A stretch of DNA of 22,771 bases from Coriobacteriia bacterium (GCA_009785705.1 WQVS01000007.1:1-22771), one strand, 5' to 3'. Positions 7,368-15,275 are shown, counted from the stretch's first letter. A program made the numbers and translations. The notes: generated by a model not told the origin, from the sequence alone.

Positions 7368-8068
7368 GTGGAAGCCTCATCGTAGACATATCCAACACCC
7401 CAAACAGTCTTGATAAGTAGAGGATCATTGGGGTCTTCTTCGATTTTCTCCCTAAGGCGACGTACATGAACATTCAGGGTGCCGTCACTTACAAAGGTGT
7501 CACCCCAGACCTCTTTGAAGAGTTCATTTTTTCCAATAATGCGACCTTTGTTGTCATGGAGATATCTTAGGAGTTTGTGCTCCATGTTCTTGAGTTCAAG
7601 CAAAGTATCATCAAGGTATACACGCTCTGTCTTTGAATCAATGCGCAACCTAGCTGAACTACAGGGCTCTTCTTCTTTTGTTGCGCTGTAGCGCTTTAGC
7701 ACTACTTTAACCTTTGCCAAAAGAACTGAAAGGGTGAAAGGCTTTTGGATATAGTCATCCCCACCAATGTTTAAGGCTAGTAACATGTCCTCACTACTTG
7801 TGCGGGCACTAATAAAGAGGATAGGAATATCGAGAGTTTCCCTCAATGTCTTGCATAGGGCAAATCCTGAATCCTGCCCCAGATTGATATCAAGCAAGAT
7901 GAGATTAACCCTGTTATCCTGCAGAAAGGAAAGGGCATCTTCGGCATTAAGCACATAGTGAGAGCTGACATTGAATAGATTAAAGTATTCGCAGACTGAA
8001 GCAGCGATTTCTGCCTCGTCATCAATAATTAGACAATCAAAGCTTGCATTCTGACCATTTTCACTCAA
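7364..8068 (-). CDS. OmpR/PhoB-family response regulator
   Basis: This 234-residue protein has a receiver domain with the acidic pair IIDDE (Asp16, Asp17), phosphoacceptor Asp60 in LILLDINL, Ser87 in LFISAR and Lys109 in YIQKPF. A winged-helix DNA-binding domain (about residues 135-230) has the typical ending VHVRRLREKIE...IKTVWGVGYVY. The start is TTG at 8068 (MSENGQNASFDCLIIDDE) after an AAGGAG about 10 nt upstream. The gene overlaps the kinase gene by 4 nt. OmpR/PhoB regulators bind direct repeats spaced 10-11 bp; two such TTAAC repeat blocks lie nearby at 2621-2703 and 6127-6163, and they are the natural candidates for its sites. A single TTTAAC at 8072 is not enough to claim autoregulation. 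Confidence 0.96.
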   Translation of the reverse strand: MSENGQNASFDCLIIDDEAEIAASVCEYFNLFNVSSHYVLNAEDALSFLQDNRVNLILLDINLGQDSGFALCKTLRETLDIPILFISARTSSEDMLLALNIGGDDYIQKPFTLSVLLAKVKVVLKRYSATKEEEPCSSARLRIDSKTERVYLDDTLLELKNMEHKLLRYLHDNKGRIIGKNELFKEVWGDTFVSDGTLNVHVRRLREKIEEDPNDPLLIKTVWGVGYVYDEAST

Positions 8069-8219
8069 GGGTTTAACTCTCCTTCAGAATCACCCTTTAT
8101 AATGGCAAGGGTATGATTAAAATTCTAATGCTAAAGAATCCAGTATAGCAAGGAAGGGCAAGGAAGCTGCAGCTGAGGCTGAAGCGCTCCGCCCCAGAAA
8201 ATGGAGACAGGAGGACAAG

Positions 8220-8825
8220 ATGCCTTACTACAGTAGCAAGGGAGATAGGGGAACAACGAGCTTTGGGCCTGGAATTAGCAGGTCAAAGGCTAGCGAAAAC
8301 ATAGCGTTCGTAGGCGCCCTTGATGAAGCACAGGCAGCACTGGGCTTTGCTGCTGCAGAAGCGACTAAACATCCAGTAACAGCAGAGGTAAATGAGTGTC
8401 TTGTCTGGATGCAGCGCACACTCTTCAAAGCTGGAGTGGTCATAATGGACGCATCTTCAGAAGCTTTAGATACAAAAGGTGTGCCGTGGTCCTGGGAAGC
8501 ACAAGTTCAAGAAACAGAAAGATTGTGCGAAATATTCGCCCTTCAAGAAGCGCTGAAAAGCTTCGTATTGCCCGGAGGGTCAGAACTTGCGGCACGAATA
8601 GAGCTTGCCCGCGTACTTATTCGCAAGTTGGAACGCAGCTACTGCCAAATGCTAGAAATTCAAATGCTTGAAACAGGCAAGAGTGACCATAGGGACAGCA
8701 ATGGCGCAGAGGCAAAGACAGAAGACAGGGGTGCACTCCCCCTTTTTAATCGGCTCTCCTCACTTGCCTTTGTTTTGGCTAGATACAGTAATGAGATACT
8801 GGAAGTCTCTGAGCGAAATCTGTAG
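8220..8825 (+). CDS. PduO-type ATP:cob(I)alamin adenosyltransferase
   Basis: The enzyme transfers the adenosyl group of ATP to cob(I)alamin to make coenzyme B12. The 201-residue protein starts with SSKGDRGTTSF (the family's TKtGDkGtT nucleotide-binding loop), continues with VGALDEAQAALGFA, then LPGGSELAARIELARVLIRKLER (117-139, the LPGG...ARxxxRRxER core) and FNRLSSLAFVLARY (176-189, the helix with NRLS). A polar insertion of about 25 residues (about 148-172) lengthens the loop before that last helix compared with typical members. The ATG at 8220 follows GGAGG with 6 nt spacing. It is the first of two rightward genes, 151 bp from the divergent response-regulator gene. No other cobalamin gene is visible in the window. 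Confidence 0.88.
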   Translation: MPYYSSKGDRGTTSFGPGISRSKASENIAFVGALDEAQAALGFAAAEATKHPVTAEVNECLVWMQRTLFKAGVVIMDASSEALDTKGVPWSWEAQVQETERLCEIFALQEALKSFVLPGGSELAARIELARVLIRKLERSYCQMLEIQMLETGKSDHRDSNGAEAKTEDRGALPLFNRLSSLAFVLARYSNEILEVSERNL

Positions 8826-8873
8826 CATAGTAAGGGTAGAAAAAATGCACTTACCATTTTCAGGAGCTATATA

Positions 8874-9680
8874 ATGCCTAACTTGAGAAATCGTCCATCC
8901 CTGTGGCTTGCAGTGCTTATGCTCTGCCTTAGTTCACTTGCTACAGGAGTATCCCTTGCCTCTGCTGCAGAGGGATCTGTTGCTCAACAACTTACCTTAG
9001 AGGAGGCTACCCCCTTTCACTCCTTAGGCTATCAACTTATTTACGTAGATGGTGAGGCTTTGGGCATAGATAGCTTTTGGGCAGGAATGATTACGGGCGA
9101 GCTACATGAAAGCACTCCTTTGCCAGCACTTATTGAAATAGGTATCCCTGAAGGAACACTTGCGGGCTGGTTTGGACAAATGCCCAACCGAGAAAGTTTT
9201 GATTCTGCGATTCAGTTCCCGGAGCCCTATCAAGTCCGCACAGAAAATGGCATGGATATCTACTCTGCCATCATGACCGATTATCGTCATATGCAGCTAG
9301 AATTCAGATATGAAGGAGATCCTTCAAGTGCAGGCTCTGATGAAACCATGAGCATAAATCTATCTTATGCACCCATCCATGACGTACCCGAACTCTTACT
9401 GACAGCAGCCTTTCCTGCAGGATATGTGGCCACAGAGGATGACCTCATCTTTAGAGGAGCAGGACCCAACAGCGAGCAGACTTACGCACGCGTCTTTGAG
9501 AATGTCAGTGCAGGACAAACAATATCAACAACCATTGATGGTTTTTATGTGGGAGAAGGAGCTGTGGAATCCACCACAGATATCACAACGGTCATCATTA
9601 TTGCCGCAATTGCAGTGGCGATGGGGGCGGCGATATATTTCTTCCTAGCGCGCGGAAAGCCAAGTGCTCCTAAACAATAA
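8874..9680 (+). CDS. Exported, membrane-anchored protein of unknown function
   Basis: I do not recognise this 268-residue protein. It has a Sec-type signal peptide (positive start MPNLRNR, hydrophobic 10-28, probable cleavage after ASAA near residue 32) and an acidic extracellular region of about 200 residues predicted to be rich in beta strands. A single membrane helix (about 238-258, VIIIAAIAVAMGAAIYFFLA) is followed by a short basic tail, RGKPSAPKQ. It would therefore be a type I membrane protein with its bulk outside the cell. It lacks an LPxTG motif and has no cysteine pairs suggesting a metal site. The ATG follows AGGAG with 8 nt spacing and lies 48 bp after the adenosyltransferase gene, so cotranscription is likely. 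A role linked to cobalamin is only a guess. Confidence 0.8.
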   Translation: MPNLRNRPSLWLAVLMLCLSSLATGVSLASAAEGSVAQQLTLEEATPFHSLGYQLIYVDGEALGIDSFWAGMITGELHESTPLPALIEIGIPEGTLAGWFGQMPNRESFDSAIQFPEPYQVRTENGMDIYSAIMTDYRHMQLEFRYEGDPSSAGSDETMSINLSYAPIHDVPELLLTAAFPAGYVATEDDLIFRGAGPNSEQTYARVFENVSAGQTISTTIDGFYVGEGAVESTTDITTVIIIAAIAVAMGAAIYFFLARGKPSAPKQ

Positions 9681-9801
9681 TGAGCGCTTCAGGCGTTCAA
9701 GATTCGTGCTGATTTATGGAAATGGAAGCGGAGCATACTCAAGCTATGTGAGCATTTCATTTCCATAAATTAGTGCGGAGATTGAGCACCTGAGGCGTTC
9801 A
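9681..9801. repeat. Inverted repeat flanked by 19-bp imperfect direct repeats
   Basis: Between two convergent genes, ATTTATGGAAATG (9712-9724) and CATTTCCATAAAT (9758-9770) form a perfect 13-bp inverted repeat, extendable by about 3 bp with a G-T pair. The 33-nt centre can itself fold (GCATA/TATGT). On each side is a 19-bp direct repeat, TGAGCGCTTCAGGCGTTCA (9681-9699) and TGAGCACCTGAGGCGTTCA (9783-9801), identical at 14 positions. The element could be a bidirectional terminator without U-tracts or a small non-autonomous repeat. The right copy includes the smpB stop codon. Confidence 0.6.
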
Positions 9802-10254
9802 TTGGCTTCGAGCTTTGAGGGCTCTCTCTATATCTCGCTGAGCATCCTTCTTAGCTATAGTAGCCCGCTTGTCATAGTTCTTTTTTCCGCGCGCTAAGCC
9901 AATTTCTACCTTCACCTTATTGTCACGTGAGAAGTAAATCTTTGTGGGGACGATAGTTTGTCCCTTTTCATTGGTTCGTTCTTCCAGATAGCGGATTTGT
10001 TTTTTGTGTAGCAGCAGCTTGCGCGGACGGTCAGGGTCGACATTATTGTAGGACCCCTGCGTATAAGGTTTAATGTGCACACCCATCAACCATGCCTCGC
10101 CTTGACGGATATGTGCATAGCTTTCTTTTAGCGACAGACCATAGTCACGAATCGACTTGACCTCTGTGCCGGTAAGTACAATACCAGCCTCAAAGGTCTC
10201 GTCGATAAAATAGTCGTGATAAGCCTTCTTATTTCCTGCGATTCTGCCCGACAA
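9799..10254 (-). CDS. smpB: SsrA-binding protein SmpB
   Basis: SmpB binds tmRNA and brings it to stalled ribosomes for trans-translation. The 151-residue product has the expected length and the family's landmarks: NKKAYHDYFIDETFEAGIVLTGTEVKSIR (residues 8-36), the LKESYAHIRQGEAWL segment, KLLLHKKQIRYL, and the basic C-terminal tail GLARGKKNYDKRATIAKKD (about 120-138) that enters the mRNA channel. The start is TTG at 10254 (MSGRIAGNKKAY), 8 nt after GAGG and 5 bp after the stop of the peptidase gene, so it is the last gene of the ftsE-ftsX-peptidase-smpB unit. No tmRNA gene is seen in this window. Confidence 0.97.
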   Translation of the reverse strand: MSGRIAGNKKAYHDYFIDETFEAGIVLTGTEVKSIRDYGLSLKESYAHIRQGEAWLMGVHIKPYTQGSYNNVDPDRPRKLLLHKKQIRYLEERTNEKGQTIVPTKIYFSRDNKVKVEIGLARGKKNYDKRATIAKKDAQRDIERALKARSQ

Positions 10255-10259
10255 GAAAT

Positions 10260-11483
10260 CTACCTCTGCTTGTCGTTTGCTTCTTCAATGGCGCGCTGTA
10301 GCTGCTTATCAGTTTCAATTTCTGCAGCATCAGCTATGCTCATCTCTACTTCAATGTCAGGCTCATTACCTACATCGTCAATAACTCTGCCGAAGGCTGT
10401 TAGGTATTGAGCAGTTGTCATAAAGGCAGCACCGCGACGGAAAGGGATCTGCGACTGAACGCTTGCTTTTCCAAAGGTGTCTGTTCCTACAACAATGCCA
10501 CGCTCATGGTCTTGGATGGCTGCAGCTACAATCTCTGAAGCAGATGCACTGTTTCCATTGGTTAGCACTACTAGAGGAAGCTGCTGTGACAGTGAACTAC
10601 CTCTTACGTTAAGAATCTCTGGCTGAGACATTGCTGCCGAATCAATCTGAACAATGGGTCCTTCCTCAATAAAGAGTGAGGCTACTCCGATTGCCTGATT
10701 GAGGTCACCACCAGGATTATTACGCAAGTCTAGAATAAGCGCCTCTGCCCCATCTTCGATAAGCCCTTCGATGTCTTCGCGCAACTCATCGGTCGCACGT
10801 AGATTAAATTCGAAGAGGCGCACATAGCCAACCTTGTCATCAAACATCTCAACCTCAGTGACAGGCGTCTGAATAATGTCACGAGTAACTGTTACTGTAA
10901 AAGGTTCACCCAGATGATGTTCCATGCTAGCAGGCATAGTATCTTCATCCCAGGGACGAACCATAGTTATCTCAACATCAGTTCCCACCTCACCACGTAC
11001 GCGAGAAGAAAGATCTGATATCAGCCAATCATCACGAGTCTCACCATCAACACCGTAGAAATAGTCGCCTTCTTGGATGCCTGCTCTTTCTGCGGGCGTA
11101 TCTTCGTAGACCTGCAGGACAAAGGTGGTCCCTTCGCTTTCTCCCAACAGAACACCAATGCCCCCAAAGGCACCCTGCATGCTCTCTGTGTAGCGCTCTA
11201 ATTCTTCTTCAGTCAAGAAACGCGCGTAATGGTCATCATTGCTACGCAAGAGGCCATTCAAGGCACCTACGGTAGCTGTAGTTTCACTGGGAGGATCAAG
11301 GGCTTCACGCTGCATCAGATTAAAAAGTTCTGAAACTTCACGCGTTAGTTGAGCATTTTGCGCCATGCGAGAATTTTCCCCAATAAACATAATTTGAGAA
11401 ACGGCGAATCCGCCTAAAAAAGCTGCGAGGGTGAGCACCATAGCCCCCAGAATGAGAGCAATTATCTTCGTTGTACGATTCAT
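10260..11483 (-). CDS. S41-family carboxyl-terminal processing peptidase with PDZ domain
   Basis: This 407-residue serine protease should act outside the membrane on C-termini of exported or envelope proteins. A signal anchor helix (about residues 5-30) is followed by an N-terminal domain, a PDZ domain (about 105-200, with the ligand loop FGGIGVLLG) and the S41 catalytic domain. The latter has LILDLRNNPGGDL (249-261), the serine motif NGNSASASEIVAAA (309-322) and the catalytic Lys339 in TFGKASVQ. I place the start at the ATG 11483 (MNRTTKIIALILG), which follows AAAGGA with good spacing. A longer frame from 11525 would begin inside a perfect hairpin (11503-11527). In Gram-positive bacteria such peptidases often sit beside ftsEX, which suggests a cell-wall or division-linked role; the substrate is unknown. 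Confidence 0.93.
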   Translation of the reverse strand: MNRTTKIIALILGAMVLTLAAFLGGFAVSQIMFIGENSRMAQNAQLTREVSELFNLMQREALDPPSETTATVGALNGLLRSNDDHYARFLTEEELERYTESMQGAFGGIGVLLGESEGTTFVLQVYEDTPAERAGIQEGDYFYGVDGETRDDWLISDLSSRVRGEVGTDVEITMVRPWDEDTMPASMEHHLGEPFTVTVTRDIIQTPVTEVEMFDDKVGYVRLFEFNLRATDELREDIEGLIEDGAEALILDLRNNPGGDLNQAIGVASLFIEEGPIVQIDSAAMSQPEILNVRGSSLSQQLPLVVLTNGNSASASEIVAAAIQDHERGIVVGTDTFGKASVQSQIPFRRGAAFMTTAQYLTAFGRVIDDVGNEPDIEVEMSIADAAEIETDKQLQRAIEEANDKQR

Positions 11484-11502
11484 GTTATTCCTTTCATATG
11501 GA

Positions 11503-11527
11503 CGATGCGGGCAATCTGCCCGCATCG
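11503..11527. promoter_or_regulatory. Perfect 11-bp hairpin between ftsX and the peptidase gene
   Basis: CGATGCGGGCA (11503-11513) and TGCCCGCATCG (11517-11527) are perfect complements with a 3-nt loop. The hairpin is 20 nt upstream of the peptidase start codon and 38 nt downstream of the ftsX stop. No U-tract follows in the leftward direction, so it looks less like a full terminator than an attenuator or an RNA-processing and stability element within the operon. It could lower or decouple peptidase and smpB expression relative to ftsEX. Confidence 0.6.
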
Positions 11528-11565
11528 AATAATAACATTTTATAGTGTTCTAGATATGAAGAACT

Positions 11566-12480
11566 CTATATCTTTAGGTACCTTCTCATGGCTATTATTG
11601 CTCCTAAGGTACCGATAACAACACCTGAACCTAAGAGGATAAGTGCAATCTCTGTCATAAGTGCATTAGTAAAGTTAAAGGTAATGAAGGCAAGAGTTTC
11701 TTGTAGTCCTGGGAACATGAAGGACTTCACTGCCAGCAATACTAAAATCGCAAGGAGTGCTCCTACCAAGGCCTGCAATATACCCTCTAGTATAAAGGGT
11801 GCGCGAATAAAGCCATTACTTGCACCCACTAGACGCATAATAGACAACTCATTCCTACGTGCATAGATGGCAAGTCGAATGGTATTGTTGATGAAAATCA
11901 AACTAACTAGTGCCAAAATCCCCACCAATGCAATACCAGCATAGCGTGCTGTCTGAGTCGCACCCAGCAAGGTTTCAACAATCCCTTGACCATAGGTTAC
12001 AGAACGGTCTAGGTCATCAGGACTGTCAGCAATACGTAAAATCTCATCGCTTCCCTTGATAAGGCTAACGACTCCATCAATTTCTTGTGTGTCTACCAAT
12101 TCGACTTCAAGTGAACGTGGTAGCGGATTGTCTCGAAGCTGTTCAACAATCTGAGGTGAATCTTGCATCATGTAAGTAAAACGCTCTAGTGCTTCATCTT
12201 TGCCAATCAATTCAACACCTGCAACGTTTCCATGCCCTTCTAGGATTGCCTGCAGGCTCTCTATGTCTACATATTCAGCATCATCATGAATCCAAACTTG
12301 AATAATGACGCGGCCTTCAATGTCTCCGACCATGTCATTGACGAGGCTATTCATGAGTAGCGCACTACCCATAAGAAGAAGTGAGAGGAAAATCGTAGCA
12401 ATGCCCCCAAAGGTCATTACCCAATTGCGCTTAAAGCTAATTGCCGCTTCAGAAATAAAGTATCCCAGATTAATCGACAT
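11566..12480 (-). CDS. ftsX: Cell-division protein FtsX
   Basis: FtsX is the membrane subunit of the FtsEX complex, which activates peptidoglycan hydrolases at the division site. The 304-residue product has a cytoplasmic start (MSINLGYFISEAAISFKRN), helix 1 (about 23-45) and an extracellular domain of about 130 residues including IIQVWIHDDAEYVDIESLQ and the MQDSPQIVEQLRDNPLP segment. Three more helices follow (about 180-205, 228-255, 275-300), with the conserved RNELSIMRLVGASNGFIRAPFILEG between them. I choose the ATG at 12480, inside the end of ftsE (11-nt overlap), because homologues begin there; the longer frame from 12528 adds 16 unrelated residues. Coupled translation with ftsE is expected. 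Confidence 0.96.
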   Translation of the reverse strand: MSINLGYFISEAAISFKRNWVMTFGGIATIFLSLLLMGSALLMNSLVNDMVGDIEGRVIIQVWIHDDAEYVDIESLQAILEGHGNVAGVELIGKDEALERFTYMMQDSPQIVEQLRDNPLPRSLEVELVDTQEIDGVVSLIKGSDEILRIADSPDDLDRSVTYGQGIVETLLGATQTARYAGIALVGILALVSLIFINNTIRLAIYARRNELSIMRLVGASNGFIRAPFILEGILQALVGALLAILVLLAVKSFMFPGLQETLAFITFNFTNALMTEIALILLGSGVVIGTLGAIIAMRRYLKI

Positions 12481-13234
12481 TTCCGTACACCCCCCTGTCC
12501 TGATCACGGACAAGCTGACCCTCATCAAGTGCGATTACTCGCTGGCGCATGTAGTTAACCATTTCCTGGTCATGCGTCGCAATAAGTGTCGTAGTACCGG
12601 TGCGGTTAATACGTTCTAGCAGCTTCATAATTCCCAGTGAAGTCTGCGGATCAAGGTTACCTGTAGGTTCGTCACACAGCAGTAGTGGTGGGCGATTCAC
12701 GAAAGCACGTGCAACAGATACACGTTGCTGTTCTCCACCTGAAAGCTCGTGGGGATAGTTGTGAATCTTACCCTCAAGTCCTACAAGACGCAGAACTTCT
12801 GGTACTTGAGTATTGATAACATGCTTTGATTTGCCGATTACTTGCAAGGCAAAAGCAACATTTTCAAAGGCAGTTTTATTAGGCAGAAGTTTAAAGTCCT
12901 GAAATACACAGCCAATGTTTCTGCGCAAATAAGGAACCTTTGAGTTCTTTAGTCTGCTTAGGTCATGCCCAGCAACAATGATTTGTCCAGAACTAGGCTG
13001 AACTTCACGAAGGAGCATACGAATAAAAGTTGATTTACCAGAACCTGAGTGTCCTACAATGAAAACAAACTCTCCGGCAGCAACTTCCACATTAATGTTT
13101 TCAAGTGCAGCCTTATTGGCAACGTAGCGCTTTGAAACATTTTTCATCGATATCATGAGTGGACCACGATTCGCACGAGGCGAAAACTGTGGTTCCGGCA
13201 CAATCTGATCGAGCCTTGACTCTAGGTCGCTCAC
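12470..13234 (-). CDS. ftsE: Cell-division ATP-binding protein FtsE
   Basis: FtsE is the ATPase partner of FtsX. The 254-residue protein has Walker A GHSGSGKST (61-69), Q-loop FQDFKLLPNKTAFENVAFAL (111-130, typical of FtsE), signature LSGGEQQR (164-171), Walker B LLLCDEPTGNLDP (184-196) and H-loop ATHD. The GTG start at 13234 follows GGGAGG with 5 nt spacing. It adds about 26 polar residues before the usual start MISMKNVSKRY; a second start at the Met of MISM would give the standard length but has no comparable ribosome site. It is the first gene of the leftward ftsE-ftsX-peptidase-smpB unit. The 156 bp upstream (13235-13390) should carry the promoter, but I see no strong -35/-10 pair there. 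Confidence 0.96.
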   Translation of the reverse strand: MSDLESRLDQIVPEPQFSPRANRGPLMISMKNVSKRYVANKAALENINVEVAAGEFVFIVGHSGSGKSTFIRMLLREVQPSSGQIIVAGHDLSRLKNSKVPYLRRNIGCVFQDFKLLPNKTAFENVAFALQVIGKSKHVINTQVPEVLRLVGLEGKIHNYPHELSGGEQQRVSVARAFVNRPPLLLCDEPTGNLDPQTSLGIMKLLERINRTGTTTLIATHDQEMVNYMRQRVIALDEGQLVRDQDRGVYGNVD

Positions 13235-13390
13235 ACGAGCCTCCCTTATACGTTTTAATCTTCAGTCATTTACACACACTGACACATAAGTTGTATCAAC
13301 GCAGGTTAGTTTAGCAAAACAAGCAAGGACGCACACAGGATGTTACCAAAGTGCGACTTAATTTAAGCGTAATGTAGTTAAGATTTTTGC

Positions 13391-14332
13391 CTATGCTAGC
13401 AATTCTTTGGCAGCGTCCACTATTGATTTAGCATCTAGATTAAAGTGCTCTATTAGTTCGTCTGGCGTACCACTAGTACCAAATTGGTCCACTACCCCTA
13501 TTCGGCGCGTTGGCGTAGGAAGCACTTCTGATAGAACTTCTGAGATTGCAGAACCCATTCCACCTAGCACACTATGCTCTTCTGCAGTCACTAAGCGTCC
13601 TGTTTTGGACACACTCCCCAATAAGGTTTCTACATCCAAGGGCTTTACACACATGACATCGATGATTTCTGCGTCAATGCCTTCTGCTGCTAGTAGCTTG
13701 GCCGCCTCTAGGGCTTGCGCTACCTCGATACCGCAGGCTGCGATAGTGACATCTTTACCAGGGCGAACAACATGCGCCTTTGTTACATCTACATCCTGAA
13801 CACCCGTTATGCCTTCTGGGCCGTAAACATGCGGAACCTCTGCACGACCTAGCCTCACATAGAAGGGGCCAGGTGTCATCGCTGCATAACGCACTGCTGC
13901 CTTAGCTGCTGTATAGTCAGCAGGAACAAGTACACGCATATTAGGGAGCACGCGCATCAGTGCAATATCTTCAAGCATCTGGTGGCTACCGCCATCTGCC
14001 CCTACCGTTACCCCACTGTGTGTAGGTGCAATTTTCACGTCAAGCTTGTTATAGCAAACAGTATTGCGGATTTGGTCATAAACGCGACCTGTGCCAAATA
14101 CGGCAAATGACCCTGTAAAGGCAACCTGTCCAGCCAGGGCGAGACCTGCCGCAGCACCTACCATGTTGGCCTCTGCGATTCCTGCGTTGAAGAAGCGCTC
14201 TGGGTGGTGCTCTGCCACCTTACCTGTGGTAGTTGAGCCTGCAAGGTCAGCTTCAACAGCTACAATGTCTTGACCTTCCGCTATAAGTTCTAGTAATGTT
14301 TCGCCAAAGGCGGCGCGTGTCGCCTTAGCCAT
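13391..14332 (-). CDS. Transketolase, C-terminal subunit
   Basis: This 313-residue half of a split transketolase holds the pyrimidine-binding and C-terminal domains. Together with the N-terminal subunit it moves two-carbon ketol units in the non-oxidative pentose phosphate pathway. Visible are VAVEADLAGSTTTGKVAEHHPERFFNAGIAEANM, with the catalytic glutamate of AGIAEANM, then THSGVTVGADGGSHQMLEDIALMR, VLVPAD, and the C-terminal domain from about residue 190 (TAEEHSVLGGMGSAISE). I choose the ATG at 14332 (MAKATRAAFGETLLE), 8 nt after a strong GGAGG. A GTG at 14341 would add three residues but sits too close to the ribosome site. It overlaps the N-terminal subunit gene by 8 nt, giving translational coupling and presumably 1:1 production. 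Confidence 0.94.
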   Translation of the reverse strand: MAKATRAAFGETLLELIAEGQDIVAVEADLAGSTTTGKVAEHHPERFFNAGIAEANMVGAAAGLALAGQVAFTGSFAVFGTGRVYDQIRNTVCYNKLDVKIAPTHSGVTVGADGGSHQMLEDIALMRVLPNMRVLVPADYTAAKAAVRYAAMTPGPFYVRLGRAEVPHVYGPEGITGVQDVDVTKAHVVRPGKDVTIAACGIEVAQALEAAKLLAAEGIDAEIIDVMCVKPLDVETLLGSVSKTGRLVTAEEHSVLGGMGSAISEVLSEVLPTPTRRIGVVDQFGTSGTPDELIEHFNLDAKSIVDAAKELLA

Positions 14333-15275
14333 GGGCGCCACCTCCCTCCATGACTGCAGCAGATATATCCATCACGTCTTTACTGTCCTTAAGTAGTTGT
14401 TCTAGTTCTGCGCAAGCGGCTGCACACTTTTCTGCACAAGGCGCAACCCCATGCCAGCCAGCCACATCTTCCATGAAGGATACGCCCTTACCTTTCACCG
14501 TATCTGCGATAATCGCATAAGGTTTACCTGATGTGCGCTTACGCGTCAGTGCCTCATGTATAGCAGGAATGTCGTGACCGTCAATACTTGCGGTTTCCCA
14601 GCCAAAAGCTTCAAACTTTGCAGCCACGTCACCCAAGGTCATGACGTCTTCGGTATTACCGTCAATCTGCAGCATGTTGCGGTCAACAATTGCAACCACG
14701 TTATCTAAGCGGTAATGTGCAGCATACAGCGCTGCCTCCCAGTTTTGACCTTCTTGCAGTTCCCCGTCGCCCAATAACACATATATCTGTGGAGGAGTCT
14801 GTCCATCCCTCCCCATTTGTCCCTTTAGGATAAGTCCCTGCGCTAGTCCTACAGCGATAGACAATCCCTGACCCAGTGACCCCGTAGACACTTCAACACC
14901 TGGGCATTTGCTTGCATCGGGATGTCCCTGCAACATCGCACCTAGATTGCGTAAAGACTCGAATTCTGCAGAATCGATATAGCCCGCCAGCGCAAGTGCA
15001 GCATACTGCACAGGAGCCGCGTGACCTTTAGATAAAATAAAACGGTCGCGCCAGGGTGCCCCGTCTCCCTGTAGTTCACTTTGAGGATCGTAGTTCATGA
15101 CTCCACCAAAGTAGAGTGTTGCCACAATATCTGCCGCAGAGAGCGAACCTCCCGGATGCCCTGACCCTGCATGGGTAAGCATCTTCACGATATCAATACG
15201 CATCTGCGTTGCCTGACATGTAACAAATTGAGGGTCGAAGTTTGCGGGCGGGGTAAACTTGCGCGTATGCGACAT
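14325..15275 (-). CDS. Transketolase, N-terminal subunit
   Basis: This 316-residue subunit carries the diphosphate-binding domain of a split transketolase. Motifs: GSGHPGGSLSAADIVATLYF (38-57), RDRFILSKGHAAP (77-89), GSLGQGLSIAVGLA (132-145) and the thiamine diphosphate/Mg motif GDGELQEG...VDRN (169-200). The start is the ATG at 15275 (MSHTRKFTPPANF) after GAAAGG; a longer frame to 15311 adds 12 residues with no ribosome site. It is the first gene of the transketolase pair, 117 bp downstream of the preceding membrane-protein gene. The 17-bp tandem repeat at 15342-15375 lies in that gap. No other pentose phosphate gene is in the window. Confidence 0.94.
   Translation of the reverse strand: MSHTRKFTPPANFDPQFVTCQATQMRIDIVKMLTHAGSGHPGGSLSAADIVATLYFGGVMNYDPQSELQGDGAPWRDRFILSKGHAAPVQYAALALAGYIDSAEFESLRNLGAMLQGHPDASKCPGVEVSTGSLGQGLSIAVGLAQGLILKGQMGRDGQTPPQIYVLLGDGELQEGQNWEAALYAAHYRLDNVVAIVDRNMLQIDGNTEDVMTLGDVAAKFEAFGWETASIDGHDIPAIHEALTRKRTSGKPYAIIADTVKGKGVSFMEDVAGWHGVAPCAEKCAAACAELEQLLKDSKDVMDISAAVMEGGGAHG

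Noticed and set aside
8113..8148. Possible leader peptide ORF (11 codons, MIKILMLKNPV) between the response regulator and the adenosyltransferase gene
   Set aside because: The ribosome site is weak, and there is no attenuator structure, codon run or hairpin pair to support a leader peptide; it is compatible with chance.
9681..9801. tmRNA (ssrA) gene next to smpB
   Set aside because: The space is only about 118 bp, far too short for tmRNA, and no tRNA-like acceptor/T-arm or tag-coding frame is visible.
13350..13376. TTAAC/TTAAT motifs upstream of ftsE as a third regulator site
   Set aside because: Spacing between the TTAA cores is irregular (5-9 bp) and lacks the 11-bp phase and the TTATCGA centre of the two accepted sites.
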